A DNA stretch of 64,000 nt from Teichococcus aerophilus (GTDB lineage Bacteria > Pseudomonadota > Alphaproteobacteria > Acetobacterales > Acetobacteraceae): contig NZ_JACTVA010000005.1 in the NCBI RefSeq assembly GCF_014490485.1, positions 62,001 to 126,000 of the forward strand. Reading direction: 5' to 3'. The notes beneath the pieces are model-generated. The model ran no database searches, was not told the DNA's origin, and saw only the letters and a program-made list of their open reading frames with translations. Positions 8,887 through 17,587 of the stretch are shown in pieces. Every line of letters starts with the position of its first letter. The stretch's first letter is position 1. The position numbers were made by a program, and so were the translations under genes.

Positions 8887-8937
8887 TTCCGCCCCTGCCC
8901 TGTGTTGCCTGCAGCACGTAACCACACGGAATCACGC
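8881..8937. repeat. 11-bp perfect inverted repeat, related to the 21.5-kb element
   Basis: GCGTGATTCCG (8881-8891), overlapping the cupin stop codon, is the exact reverse complement of CGGAATCACGC (8927-8937). The right arm and its flank (GAATCACGCG then TCAACAC) resemble bases 21532-21549 after the glpD gene, suggesting two degenerate members of one intergenic repeat family. Confidence 0.45.
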
Positions 8938-9105
8938 GTTCAACACGATCTTTTCGGAGGCGTTGCGAATTCGTTCGTTCTAGGCTTGCCATGGTGCCAT
9001 CGGCCGGGATGCAGGCAGCAAGACCTGACCCGCCGCTGATCATGCCGCGCAGCGCCCTGGCGCCCAGCGCGGCATTGTTGGTCGAGAAACAGACAGGGAA
9101 GAAAC

Positions 9106-10092
9106 ATGCTTGAAATCAACAGGCGAACATTGTGGCAGCTCGCGGCCGGGTTGGTAGCGTCCGGCCCCGCCTCCGCTGCGGCGGACCAGGCCTGGCCCAA
9201 TCAGGCGGTGCGCTTCATTTGCCCGTTTGCGGCAGGCGGTCCGACCGATGTCGCGGCCCGGCTGGTGGCGGATGGCATGACGAATGCCCTGCCCCAGCGG
9301 GTGATCGTCGAGAACCGGACCGGCTCCGGCGTGGTGGTCGGCACCGAGGCCGTGGCGAAGTCCGCGCGCGATGGCTACACGGTACTGTACAGCACAGTTG
9401 CCCATGCGGTGCTGCGGCCACTTTTCGCCAACCTGAATTTCAATCCGGTCAGTGATTTCCAGCCGGTGGCGCTGGTGGGCACCATCCCCATGCTTCTGAT
9501 GGTCAACAACGATGTTCCGGCCAAGGACCTCCAGCAACTGGTGGCGATGTTCCGCAGTAAGCCAGGGCAGTACAATTACGGCAGTTCCGGTGCCGGCGGC
9601 GCCGTGCATCTGGCGACCGAGCTGTTCCTGAAGCAGGCCGGCGACTTGAAGGTCAACCACATCCCCTATCGCGGCTCGGCACCGGCCATACCGGACCTGC
9701 TGAACGGCAACCTGACCATGTTCCTCAACGTCGCCTCGGATGGCATCACCAGCGTGCAGCGCGGCACCACGCGGGCGCTGGCGGTCAGCTCCGCCCAGCG
9801 CCTGCCGCAACTGCCCGATGTGCCGACCTTCGCCGAAGCCGGGCTGCCGGGCTACGAGGCCTATACCTGGCATATGCTGTTCGTGCCGGCCGGCACGCCG
9901 GATGCCATCGTCACCCAGCTGAACCAGGCAGTGAACAAGGCCATGCGCCAGCCGGGCGTGACGCAGCGCTTCACCGACATGTCCATCCAGCCCAACGCCG
10001 AAAGCACGCCAGCATCCGCCGCCGCTTGGCTGAAGGCGGAGATGGAGAAGTGGGAGCCGCTGGTGCGTGCCAGCGGCATCACCGCGCAGTAG
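9106..10092 (+). CDS. TctC/Bug-family periplasmic substrate-binding protein
   Basis: 328 residues, full family length. The N-terminus has RR followed by a hydrophobic stretch ending ASAAA (about residue 25), which reads as a Sec or Tat-like signal peptide. Family blocks follow in order: RFICPFAAGGPTDVAAR, VENRTGSGVVVGTEAVAKS, GYTVLYST, YNYGSSGAGGAVHLATELF, HIPYRGSAPAIPDLL, ALAVSSAQRLPQLPDVPTF. RBS-like GGGAAG precedes the ATG. No TctA/TctB genes are near; its distance from the decarboxylase operon and the adjacent CitE-like gene suggests a role in carboxylate uptake or sensing. Confidence 0.92.
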   Translation: MLEINRRTLWQLAAGLVASGPASAAADQAWPNQAVRFICPFAAGGPTDVAARLVADGMTNALPQRVIVENRTGSGVVVGTEAVAKSARDGYTVLYSTVAHAVLRPLFANLNFNPVSDFQPVALVGTIPMLLMVNNDVPAKDLQQLVAMFRSKPGQYNYGSSGAGGAVHLATELFLKQAGDLKVNHIPYRGSAPAIPDLLNGNLTMFLNVASDGITSVQRGTTRALAVSSAQRLPQLPDVPTFAEAGLPGYEAYTWHMLFVPAGTPDAIVTQLNQAVNKAMRQPGVTQRFTDMSIQPNAESTPASAAAWLKAEMEKWEPLVRASGITAQ

Positions 10093-10107
10093 CGGCTGCG
10101 GCCATCA

Positions 10108-10130
10108 GGAAGGTGCCTGAGGCGCCTTCC
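10108..10130 (+). terminator. Hairpin after the Bug gene
   Basis: GGAAGGTGCC (10108-10117) pairs with GGCGCCTTCC (10121-10130) with one U-G wobble and a 3-base loop, 16 bases after the stop codon. No U-tract follows. Confidence 0.45.
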
Positions 10131-10248
10131 CTCTCACGGTAATGCGGCGTGGCCGTGCATGTGTGCATGGCTTGCCCCGGCGGAGTCTAGACTGCAATCT
10201 GCCGGGCGACACCACGCCCTATGACAGCTTGAGATGGACTGACGCCGC

Positions 10249-11121
10249 ATGACCGCCTCTTCCTCCCCCGCCCGGTGGCGTTCGCTGTTGTTCGTGCCGG
10301 CGCATGTTGAACGCTTCATCGCCCGCGCCAATGAACGGGGCGCCGACGGCGTCATCCTGGACCTGGAGGACGCCGTGCCCGCCACCGAGAAGCAGGCGGC
10401 GCGGGATCGGCTGGCCGAGACCATCCAACGTGTCGGCAGCAACGGCACGCTGGCGATGGTGCGGGTCAATCACGGCCTCCGCCACCTGGCCCGGGACCTG
10501 GAAGCCGCAGTGCGGCCCGGCCTGCAGGCGCTGGTGCTGCCGAAGGTGGAGAATGCCGGCTTCGTCCGCGAAGTCGTGGACGCGGTGGCGGAGCTGGAAC
10601 TGGAACGCGGGCTGCCGGCCGGCGGCATCAGGCTGATCCTGCAGATCGAGACGCCGGCGGCGTTGTTCGTGCTGCCCAGCCTCGCGGCCGCGCATCCGCG
10701 CGTCGCCGCCATGACTGTCGGGCCGGAAGACTACTCGGCCGCCATGGGCGGTGTGCCGGATGCGGACACGCTGTTCACCCCCAACTATGCCGTGCTGTGC
10801 GCCGCCCGCGCGGCGGGCATCACGCCGCTGGGCTTCGTCGGCAGCATCGGCGCCTATGCCGATATCGACGCCTTCGCGGAGACTGCCCGCAAGGCCCGGC
10901 GCATGGGCTTCCGTGGTGCCCTGATCGTGCACCCGGCGCAGGTCGCCCCGCTCAACGCCGCCTTCACGCCAAGCGAGGCGGAGACCGACTGGGCCCGCCG
11001 CGTCATTGCCGGGGACAAGGAGGCACGGGCGCAGGGCCGTGGCGCCTTCCAGCTGGATGGCCGCATGGTGGACCTGCCGGTGGTGCGCCGTGCCGAGGAG
11101 ATCCTGGCCATGGCGGGCTGA
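10249..11121 (+). CDS. CitE/HpcH-type acyl-CoA lyase (citryl/malyl/citramalyl-CoA lyase family)
   Basis: 290 residues of the HpcH/HpaI aldolase superfamily, CitE branch. SLLFVPAHVERFIARANERGADGVILDLEDAV contains the strand-1 arginine region and the Asp/Glu pair; LILQIETPAALFVL supplies a metal-ligand Glu; VGPEDYSAAMGG carries the second metal ligand. The C-terminal FRGALIVHPAQVAPLNAAFTPS is typical of malyl-, citramalyl- and beta-methylmalyl-CoA lyases, which cleave a hydroxyacyl-CoA into acetyl-CoA plus an oxo acid. It is convergent with a CoA-transferase gene 31 bases away, so a route acid to acyl-CoA to cleavage products is plausible. Confidence 0.88.
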   Translation: MTASSSPARWRSLLFVPAHVERFIARANERGADGVILDLEDAVPATEKQAARDRLAETIQRVGSNGTLAMVRVNHGLRHLARDLEAAVRPGLQALVLPKVENAGFVREVVDAVAELELERGLPAGGIRLILQIETPAALFVLPSLAAAHPRVAAMTVGPEDYSAAMGGVPDADTLFTPNYAVLCAARAAGITPLGFVGSIGAYADIDAFAETARKARRMGFRGALIVHPAQVAPLNAAFTPSEAETDWARRVIAGDKEARAQGRGAFQLDGRMVDLPVVRRAEEILAMAG

Positions 11122-11152
11122 TGCCACGGCTGACGCGGCCGCGAACAACCCT

Positions 11153-12400
11153 TCAGATCACGCCAGCATCCTTCAGCGCCGCGATCTCCCGCGGCGTCTT
11201 GCCCAGCAGTTCGCCCAGCACCGCCGCGTTGTCGGCGCCGATATCGGGGCCGGTGGAGCGGGGCGGCGGTACGGCGCCGTCCACGCGCGGCACCACGCCA
11301 GGGTGCAGCACCGGGCCGTGCAGCGGGTCCTGCACCTCCCGGACCATGCCGCGTGCCAGGAACTGCGGATCGGTAGCGCAATCGGCCACGGTGAAGGCGC
11401 GGGTGGAGGGGATGCCGGCCTCGTCCAGGCGCCGCTCCAGGTCTAGCCCATCCATTGTCGCCGTCCAGGCGGTGATGATGGCGTCGAGGTCCGCGACGTT
11501 GCGCACGCGCTGCTGGTTGCCGACGAAGCGCGGGTCTTCCACCAGCCCCGGTTGCCCCATCAGGGCCGTGAGCCGGCGGAACAGCGGCTCCGAATTTGCG
11601 GCGATCAGTACCCAGATGCCGTCCCGCGCCCGGTAGGCATTGGTCGGCGCCGCAGTGGCGATGCCGCCGCCGGCCGGCTGGCGGATGCTGCCCAGCGTGC
11701 CGTATTCCGGCAGCGCACCTTCCAGCAGGCTGAAGACGCTCTCCGTCAGAGCGACATCCACCTCCCCGCCACGCCCGGTGCCGGCCTGCCGGTTGTCCCG
11801 CCGCCACAGGGCGGCAACCACGCCCAGCGCGGCGTAGATGCCGGCCACGGAATCCCCCAGGCTGATGCCGACCCGCACGGGCGGCAGGTCCGAGGTGCCC
11901 GGCGGTTGGTCGGTCAGGTAGCGCAGGCCGCCAATCGCCTCGCCGATCACGCCGAAGGCGGGCTTGTCCCGGTACGGACCGTCCTGGCCGTAGCCGGAGA
12001 TGCGGCCGATCACCAGGCCAGGGCGGGCCGCCAGCAGGGCGTCCCGGCCCAGGCCCATCTTCTCCAACTGGCCGGGACGGAAATTCTCCACCAGCGCGTC
12101 GCAATGCTGCACCAGGTCCAGCACGATCTGCCGTGCCTCGGGTTGCTTCAGATCCAGCGTGATGCAGCGCTTGTTGCGGGCATGGACCGACCACCAGGGT
12201 GCGTGGCCCTGGTGGCGCGCGCCCCATTGCCGCACCGGGTCGCCTCCCGGTGGCTCCACCTTGATGATCTCGGCGCCGAGATCGCCCAGCAGACGGGTAG
12301 CGAAGGGCGCCGCGACGAAATGCCCGAGTTCGAGGATGCGCAGCCCGGCGAGTGGGCCCAGGCTGGCATCGGCCTGCGGGTGGGGCAGGGTATCGGGCAT
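11153..12400 (-). CDS. Family III CoA-transferase (CaiB/BaiF/Frc)
   Basis: 415 residues, typical length. The N-terminus GPLAGLRILELGHFVAAPFATRLLGDLGAEIIKVEPP is the hallmark of the family, and RNKRCITLDLKQPEAR follows. The expected catalytic Asp is in GISLGDSVAGIYAALG at about residue 185. Enzymes of this group transfer CoA between carboxylates (for example succinyl-CoA to a dicarboxylate). The Bug gene lies 7 bases downstream of the ORF's 5' side, reading in the same direction, so the two are probably one operon: Bug first, transferase second. Confidence 0.9.
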   Translation of the reverse strand: MPDTLPHPQADASLGPLAGLRILELGHFVAAPFATRLLGDLGAEIIKVEPPGGDPVRQWGARHQGHAPWWSVHARNKRCITLDLKQPEARQIVLDLVQHCDALVENFRPGQLEKMGLGRDALLAARPGLVIGRISGYGQDGPYRDKPAFGVIGEAIGGLRYLTDQPPGTSDLPPVRVGISLGDSVAGIYAALGVVAALWRRDNRQAGTGRGGEVDVALTESVFSLLEGALPEYGTLGSIRQPAGGGIATAAPTNAYRARDGIWVLIAANSEPLFRRLTALMGQPGLVEDPRFVGNQQRVRNVADLDAIITAWTATMDGLDLERRLDEAGIPSTRAFTVADCATDPQFLARGMVREVQDPLHGPVLHPGVVPRVDGAVPPPRSTGPDIGADNAAVLGELLGKTPREIAALKDAGVI

Positions 12401-12407
12401 AGGCGTC

Positions 12408-13409
12408 TCACTCCGGCTTGATGTTGGCCGCCTGGGCCAGGCGGGTCCATTCGGTCAGTTCGGTATCTACCCGCCGCGCCAATTCCTCCGGCGTCTGCTT
12501 GCGGATGATGGCGCCCTGCTCCTCCGCCTTGCGGCGGAACTCGGGCTCGTCCACCACGGCTTGCACCGCTTCCGTCAGTCGCGCCAGCGTGGCCGGCGGG
12601 GTTCCGGAGGGGGCGAAGACGGCAAACCAGGCCAGCAGCACGAAATCCGGCTGGCCGGCCTCGGCCATGGTTGGCACGTCCGGCAAGGCGGGTGCCCGCT
12701 GGGCCGAGGTGATGGCCAGCGCCTTCAGCGAACCATCGCGCACATAGGGCATCAGCGGTGGCGGGGTGGTCATGAAGATCTGCACGCGGCCGGTCAGCAG
12801 GTCCTGCGTCGCCGGGCCGGTGCCGCGATAAGGCACGTGGGCGATGTCGATCCCGGCCTTCTGCTTCCACAACTCGGTGCCTAGATGCTGGATCGAGCCA
12901 TTGCCGGAGGAGGCGTAGTTCAACTGGCCCGGGCGCTCCTTGGCATAGGCCACCAGTTCCGCGACCGTGCGGGCGGGGATGGAGGGGTGCAGGAACAGCA
13001 CCTGCGGGCTGTCCATCAACAGGCCTATCGGTGCGAAATCCTTGCGGACGTCGTAGCCGATATTGGGAATGATGGCGGGTGAGCCGACATGGTAGCCGGA
13101 ATACTGCACCAGCAGCGTCGTGCCATCCGGCTTGGCGCGCGCCACGGCGCCGGTGCCGATGGCGCCATTGGCCCCGGCGCGGTTCTCCACCACGACCGAT
13201 TGCCGCAGGCGGCGGGACAGCGGTTCCGCCAGCAGGCGGGCGGCGAAGTCCGTCGTGCCGGCCGGCGCGGTCGGCACGATCAGGGTGATGGGCCCGGCGG
13301 TGCCGGTCGCCTGGGCGCTGGCCTGGCCCGGATGGCCCAGCGCGGCGGCGAGGCCGGCGGGTGCGGCAGCCAGGATGGCCCGGCGCCGCAGCATGATCTC
13401 GGTGGTCAT
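12408..13409 (-). CDS. TctC/Bug-family periplasmic substrate-binding protein
   Basis: 333 residues from the start at 13409, chosen because it places LRRRAILAAAPAGLAAALG and the cleavage site ASAQA right at the N-terminus as a Tat-like signal; a longer in-frame ORF only adds arginine-rich sequence. Family blocks: ITLIVPTAPAGTTDFAAR, VENRAGANGAIGTGAVARA, LNYASSGNGSIQHLGTEL, HVPYRGTGPATQDLL, ALAITSAQRAPALPDVPTM. It precedes the CoA-transferase gene by 7 bases, which suggests the ligand is the acid activated by that enzyme. It is divergent from the HMG-CoA-lyase-like gene. Confidence 0.92.
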   Translation of the reverse strand: MTTEIMLRRRAILAAAPAGLAAALGHPGQASAQATGTAGPITLIVPTAPAGTTDFAARLLAEPLSRRLRQSVVVENRAGANGAIGTGAVARAKPDGTTLLVQYSGYHVGSPAIIPNIGYDVRKDFAPIGLLMDSPQVLFLHPSIPARTVAELVAYAKERPGQLNYASSGNGSIQHLGTELWKQKAGIDIAHVPYRGTGPATQDLLTGRVQIFMTTPPPLMPYVRDGSLKALAITSAQRAPALPDVPTMAEAGQPDFVLLAWFAVFAPSGTPPATLARLTEAVQAVVDEPEFRRKAEEQGAIIRKQTPEELARRVDTELTEWTRLAQAANIKPE

Positions 13410-13602
13410 TCGTGGCGTTCCTGTTGCTTGTTCTTGCGTGGAGCATGGCCGCTTCGCCGCGCGGCGCGAAGCAGGATTCCGCATGGCGAGCCATCGCAAG
13501 CAGGGAAGCGCCGGCCTATCGTGCCACGATGCCTCCGCGCGGCCACCGGCACTGGTCCGGCGCCGCGCCCGGGCCCATCTGCTGCGGGAGAAGGAAGCGC
13601 CC

Positions 13603-14511
13603 ATGTCCCAGGTCGAAATCGTCGAGGTCGGGCCGCGTGACGGCTTTCAGCCGATCGGGCCGTTCATCCCCACGGCACGGAAGCTCGACATCATCGGCGG
13701 CTGCGTCGCGGCCGGCCTGCGCCGGATCGAGGCCGGGGCCTTCGTCGGCGCCGCGGCGGTGCCGCAAATGGCCGATGCGCAGGAGATCTTGGCGGGCACC
13801 GCCGCGCTGCCGGGGGTGGACCCGCAGATGCTGGTGCCCAACCCGCGCCATGCCCGCCGCGCCATCCAGGCCGGGGCACAACATCTCTGCTACGTCATCT
13901 CGGTCTCGGACGCGCACAACGCCAACAATGTGCGCCGCAGCGTCCGTGAGTCCGTAGCGGATTTTACCGAGTTGTTGCCGGACCTGCAGGGCATCGCGCT
14001 CCGCATGAACATCGCCACGGCCTTCGATTGCCCCTTCGAGGGCCGGGTGGACGAAGCGGCGACGATGGCGCTGGTCGGCCAACTGGTGGCGCTGCGGGCG
14101 GAGGCCGAATACTGCCTGTGCGATACCACTGGCCGTGCCGACCCGGCGCATGTCGCCGCGCTGTTCGCCGCCTGTGCCGCAGCGTTCCCGCAGGTGCGGA
14201 AATGGGCCTTTCATGGCCACGACACCTACGGGCTGGGCCTGGCCAATGTGCAGGCCGCCTATGGTGCCGGGGTCCGGGTGTTCGACGCCGCCATCGCGGG
14301 CCTGGGCGGTTGCCCCTTCGCGCCCGGTGCCACCGGCAACGTGGCGACGGAGGATGTAGTGTGGATGTTCGAGCGCATGGGCGTCCAAACCGGTGTCGAC
14401 CTGGAGAAGCTGCTGCCCGTCGCATTGGGCGCGGCCGCCCTGCCGGGTGGCATGCCCGGCGGGCGGGTGCGGGAGGCCTTGGCGGCAGCGAGGCCCGCTG
14501 CGGCGCAGTGA
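13603..14511 (+). CDS. Hydroxymethylglutaryl-CoA lyase family protein
   Basis: 302 residues, the usual size. The start VEIVEVGPRDGFQ holds the Asp/Arg of the TIM-barrel active site, FHGHDTYGLGLANVQAAY holds the metal-binding histidines, and GLGGCPFAPGATGNVATED is the HMGL signature with the catalytic cysteine (about residue 237). GGGAGAAGGAAG precedes ATG 13603; an upstream extension in frame is rejected. Reaction in the family: cleavage of a 3-hydroxy-3-methylacyl-CoA to acetyl-CoA plus a keto product. Next to a CoA-transferase, a CitE-like lyase and a Bug protein it could act on a branched dicarboxylic acyl-CoA rather than on leucine breakdown, since no other leucine genes are near. Confidence 0.9.
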   Translation: MSQVEIVEVGPRDGFQPIGPFIPTARKLDIIGGCVAAGLRRIEAGAFVGAAAVPQMADAQEILAGTAALPGVDPQMLVPNPRHARRAIQAGAQHLCYVISVSDAHNANNVRRSVRESVADFTELLPDLQGIALRMNIATAFDCPFEGRVDEAATMALVGQLVALRAEAEYCLCDTTGRADPAHVAALFAACAAAFPQVRKWAFHGHDTYGLGLANVQAAYGAGVRVFDAAIAGLGGCPFAPGATGNVATEDVVWMFERMGVQTGVDLEKLLPVALGAAALPGGMPGGRVREALAAARPAAAQ

Positions 14512-14797
14512 GCTGAGGCTGGCCTTCTTCCCGCCCGGCAGCCGGAGATGGGGCTGGGGCGGGACAGGATGCTGTACAAGACGGCCAGGGCCCCGTCAGG
14601 CGACACAAGGACCGTGCGGCACCTGAGCAGCGGCCTCCTCTCCGATGCGGGACCGGAAGCTGGACCTTGCTTCGCTCGCCTCCTGTTGAGTTCGGCGGAG
14701 GCCGGCAGCGTCGACGCCTCGCCTTGATCGCGGCCACCGCTTCCCCGTCATGACGGAAGCCCTTGCAGACGACCGGGAATGTGGCACTTTGCAACCT

Positions 14798-15589
14798 ATG
14801 GCCCGACGCAACACACAGGCCCTGGGGAAAGCGGCGCGCCATACCGCCATTCTCGAGGCGCTTTCCACAGACCCGACCGTGCGCATCAGCACATTGGCAG
14901 AGGATTTCGGCGTCTCCACCGAGACGGTGCGGCGGGATATCGAAGAGCTCTCGGCCAAGGGCGTGGTGCGCCGGACGTATGGCGGCGCTTCCGCTTCCCA
15001 CCCTGCCAGCCAGCCCCGCCTTTCGGAGCGGGAGCAGGTGCTGGTGGCCGAGCGCCGGCGGATCGGCCACGCCGCCGCCGCGTTGGTCGAGGACGGCGCG
15101 GTGGTGATGCTGGATGCCGGCAGCACCACCACCCATTTCGCCCGCGCCCTGGCCGCGCGCGGCACCCGCGCCACGCTGCTGACCAACAGCCTGGATGCCG
15201 CCTTGGCCGCCGGGGATAGCGAGGCGCTGCGCGTGCTGGTGGCACCGGGGGAGCTGAGCGCGGTGGAGCGCGGCCTGTATGGGCCGGAGACCGCCTCTTT
15301 CCTGCGCCGGTTCCACGTGGACATGGCCGTGATCGGCGCTTCCGGCCTGACCGAGGAAGGTCCCTGCGAGGCGGAAAGCCGCGCCGCCTGGGTGAAGCGC
15401 GCGATGCTGGAGCGGGCGCCGCGTCGGCTTCTGCTGGTCGATTCCTCCAAGTTCGGCCGCGTCTTCCTGGAGCAGGTCTGCCCAGCCGAACTGATCACCG
15501 ACCTAGTGACGGACGCTTCGCCGCCCGTGCCGATGGCGGCCGCGCTGGGCCAGCATGGGCTGCGGCTGACGATTGCAACAGAACTGTAA
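14798..15589 (+). CDS. DeoR/GlpR-family transcriptional regulator
   Basis: 263 residues. The HTH region ISTLAEDFGVSTETVRRDIE, followed by KGVVRRTYGGA, is the DeoR signature. The C-terminal DeoR sensor domain (ribose-isomerase-like fold) shows VVMLDAGSTTTHFARAL and later SSKFGRVFLEQV. The ATG at 14798 gives the short N-terminus normal for the family; ATG 14750 would add 16 residues. Members such as GlpR respond to phosphorylated sugars or glycerol-3-phosphate. Here it directly precedes a phosphatase/ABC-transporter/GlpD operon, so control of that operon by a phosphorylated C3 compound is inferred. Confidence 0.9.
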   Translation: MARRNTQALGKAARHTAILEALSTDPTVRISTLAEDFGVSTETVRRDIEELSAKGVVRRTYGGASASHPASQPRLSEREQVLVAERRRIGHAAAALVEDGAVVMLDAGSTTTHFARALAARGTRATLLTNSLDAALAAGDSEALRVLVAPGELSAVERGLYGPETASFLRRFHVDMAVIGASGLTEEGPCEAESRAAWVKRAMLERAPRRLLLVDSSKFGRVFLEQVCPAELITDLVTDASPPVPMAAALGQHGLRLTIATEL

Positions 15590-15592
15590 AAA

Positions 15593-15636
15593 ACATGTTT
15601 GACCTGCCACATGACGTGGTGGCAAGTTCAACATGT
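15593..15636 (+). promoter_or_regulatory. Inverted repeat, candidate DeoR/GlpR operator of the phn-glpD operon
   Basis: CATGTTTGACCTGCCAC (15594-15610) and GTGGCAAGTTCAACATG (15619-15635) match as reverse complements at 14 of 17 positions around an 8-base centre; the outer ACATGTT/AACATGT blocks are perfect. It fills the 43-base gap between the regulator stop and the phosphatase start. A partial copy, GTGGCACTTTGCAAC, lies at 14781-14795 just before the regulator start, hinting at autoregulation. Confidence 0.55.
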
Positions 15637-16475
15637 ATATGACACAAGAATCCGCCCCTCCCCTGCCCCTCGTCGACGCGAGTCCGGCCCGGCTCGCCCG
15701 GCTGCGCTGGGTGCTGACCGATATCGACGATACCCTGACCCTGGATGGACGGCTGCCCGCCGCCACCTACACGGCGCTGGAGGCCCTGGACGCCGCCGGC
15801 ATCGCCGTTATTCCCGTCACCGGCCGCCCCGCCGGCTGGTGCGATGCCATCGCCCGCCACTGGCCGGTTGCGGCCGTGGTCGGCGAGAATGGCGCGCTGT
15901 GGTACGCGCTGGACCGCCAGGCCCGCCGCATGCTGCGTTGGCAGGCCCAGCCCGAGGCGGAGCGCCGCGCCAACCGCGCCCGCCTGCATACGTTGGCCGA
16001 GCAGGCGCTACACGACGTGCCGGGCAGCGCCATCGCCGCTGACCAGGCGTTCCGCCTGTTCGATGTCGCCGTCGATTTCTGCGAGGACGCCGGCCCGCTG
16101 GGCTTCGATGCCGCCGAGCGCATCGCCGCCATCTTTCAAGCAGGCGGCGCTGCGGCGAAGGTGTCCTCCATTCACGTCAATGCCTGGATCGGCGACTGGG
16201 ACAAGCGCGCCGGGATCGAGGCACTGTTCGCCGCCCGCTTCCAGCCTTTCGCCGCCGTGCGGGACCAGGTCGCCTTCGTGGGCGACAGCGCCAATGACGC
16301 ACCGCTCTTCGCCGCCGTGCCATGCTCCGTGGGGGTCGCCAATGTCGCGCCCTTCCTGCCCGGCATGGCGACGCCGCCGGCCTACATCACCCGTGCCGAA
16401 GGCGGTGCGGGCTTTGCTGAATTCGCCGACGCGTTGCTCAAGGCGCGCGGCACCGTGGAGGAGAACGCCGCATGA
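15633..16475 (+). CDS. HAD-superfamily (type IIB) phosphatase
   Basis: 280 residues. Motif I is VLTDIDDTLTLDG (nucleophile Asp30, acid/base Asp32), motif II IPVTGRPAGWC, and motif IV GDSANDAPLF, with a C2B-type cap between, as in sucrose-phosphate, trehalose-phosphate and mannosyl-3-phosphoglycerate phosphatases. It is the first gene of the transporter operon and its stop overlaps the PhnD start as ATGA. In this context it may remove phosphate from an imported phosphorylated glycerol or sugar-glycerol compound. ATG 15639 is an alternative start. Substrate unknown. Confidence 0.87.
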   Translation: MYMTQESAPPLPLVDASPARLARLRWVLTDIDDTLTLDGRLPAATYTALEALDAAGIAVIPVTGRPAGWCDAIARHWPVAAVVGENGALWYALDRQARRMLRWQAQPEAERRANRARLHTLAEQALHDVPGSAIAADQAFRLFDVAVDFCEDAGPLGFDAAERIAAIFQAGGAAAKVSSIHVNAWIGDWDKRAGIEALFAARFQPFAAVRDQVAFVGDSANDAPLFAAVPCSVGVANVAPFLPGMATPPAYITRAEGGAGFAEFADALLKARGTVEENAA

Positions 16476-17575
16476 AAACCCTGTTCCTGGCAGGCACCGC
16501 CCTGGCCCTCACGCTCGGCGCCGGCTTCGCGCTGGCCCCGGCCGCCGCGCAGCAGGCCGCCGCCTGCGCCTTCCGCGGCGCGCTGGACGAAGCCTATTGC
16601 GACGCCAACCGGGACATGGTGGCCGATGCGCCGACCGACCCCGCCCGCCTGCGTGACCCCTCCACCATCGTCTTCACCTACACCCCGGTGGAGGACCCAG
16701 CGCTGTATGCCAGCCAGTTCAAGCCGTTCCTGGACCACCTGACGCAGTGCACCGGCAAGCGCGCCGTGTACTTCCAGGTGACGTCCAACGCCGCGCAGGT
16801 GGAAGCCATGCGCTCCGGCCGCCTGCATGTCGCCGGCTTCTCCACCGGCCCGACGGCCTTCGCCGTCAACCTTGCCGGCGCCGTACCCTTCGCGGTGAAG
16901 GGCAATGCGGAGGGCTTCGAGAGCTACCGCGTCGCCATGATCGTGCGCGCCGACAGTCCGTACCGGACCCTGGCGGACCTTCGCGGCAAGCGCGTGGCGC
17001 ACACCTCCGCCACCTCCAATTCCGGCAACCTGGCGCCGCGCGCCTTCTTCCCCGCGCTGGGCCTGACGCCGGATACCGACTACCAGGTGGTGTATTCCGG
17101 CGGGCATGACCGCAGCGTCATGGGCGTCAACGCGGGCGACTACGATGCCGCGCCCGTCGCCTCCGACGTCTGGACCCGCATGGTCGCGCGTGGCCAGGTG
17201 AAGCGCGAGAATTTCCGCGTGATCTGGGAGAGCGAGCCCTTCCCGACCAGCGGCTTCGCCGTGGCGCACGACCTGCGGCCGGAACTGGCGCAGAAGATCC
17301 GCGATTGCTTCCTCTCCTACCGCTTCCCGGAATCGATGGCGCGTGACCTGGGCGGCAACGATCGCTTCTGGCCCGCCACCTACGCGGAACAGTGGGCCCC
17401 GGTGCGCGCCGTGGCCGATGCAGTGAACGCCCCCTACAACCGCGCCGCCTTCGATGCCGAGAGCCGGCGTGAGCTGGAGGCCGAGGCACGCCGCCGGGCG
17501 CAGCAGCAGCAGCCCTCCGCCCCCACCCATGTCGCGCCCACCGGCGCCCAGCCCGGCGCCGCGCCGGCCCGCTGA
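16472..17575 (+). CDS. phnD: PhnD-like phosphate/phosphonate ABC transporter substrate-binding protein
   Basis: 367 residues with a clear signal peptide (KTLFLAGTALALTLGAGFALAPAAAQQ). The mature part is the PhnD fold: IVFTYTPVEDPALYASQFKPF, a mid-protein GFSTGPTAFAVN, DLRGKRVAHTSATSNSG (the phosphonate-loop region) and GDYDAAPVASDVW. A Gln- and Pro-rich tail ends the protein. Family knowledge: PhnD-type proteins bind phosphonates, phosphite or phosphate esters in the periplasm. Gene order phnD-phnC-phnE-phnE is conserved here, but C-P lyase genes are absent. Confidence 0.9.
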   Translation: MKTLFLAGTALALTLGAGFALAPAAAQQAAACAFRGALDEAYCDANRDMVADAPTDPARLRDPSTIVFTYTPVEDPALYASQFKPFLDHLTQCTGKRAVYFQVTSNAAQVEAMRSGRLHVAGFSTGPTAFAVNLAGAVPFAVKGNAEGFESYRVAMIVRADSPYRTLADLRGKRVAHTSATSNSGNLAPRAFFPALGLTPDTDYQVVYSGGHDRSVMGVNAGDYDAAPVASDVWTRMVARGQVKRENFRVIWESEPFPTSGFAVAHDLRPELAQKIRDCFLSYRFPESMARDLGGNDRFWPATYAEQWAPVRAVADAVNAPYNRAAFDAESRRELEAEARRRAQQQQPSAPTHVAPTGAQPGAAPAR

Positions 17576-17587
17576 CAAAGGCACACC

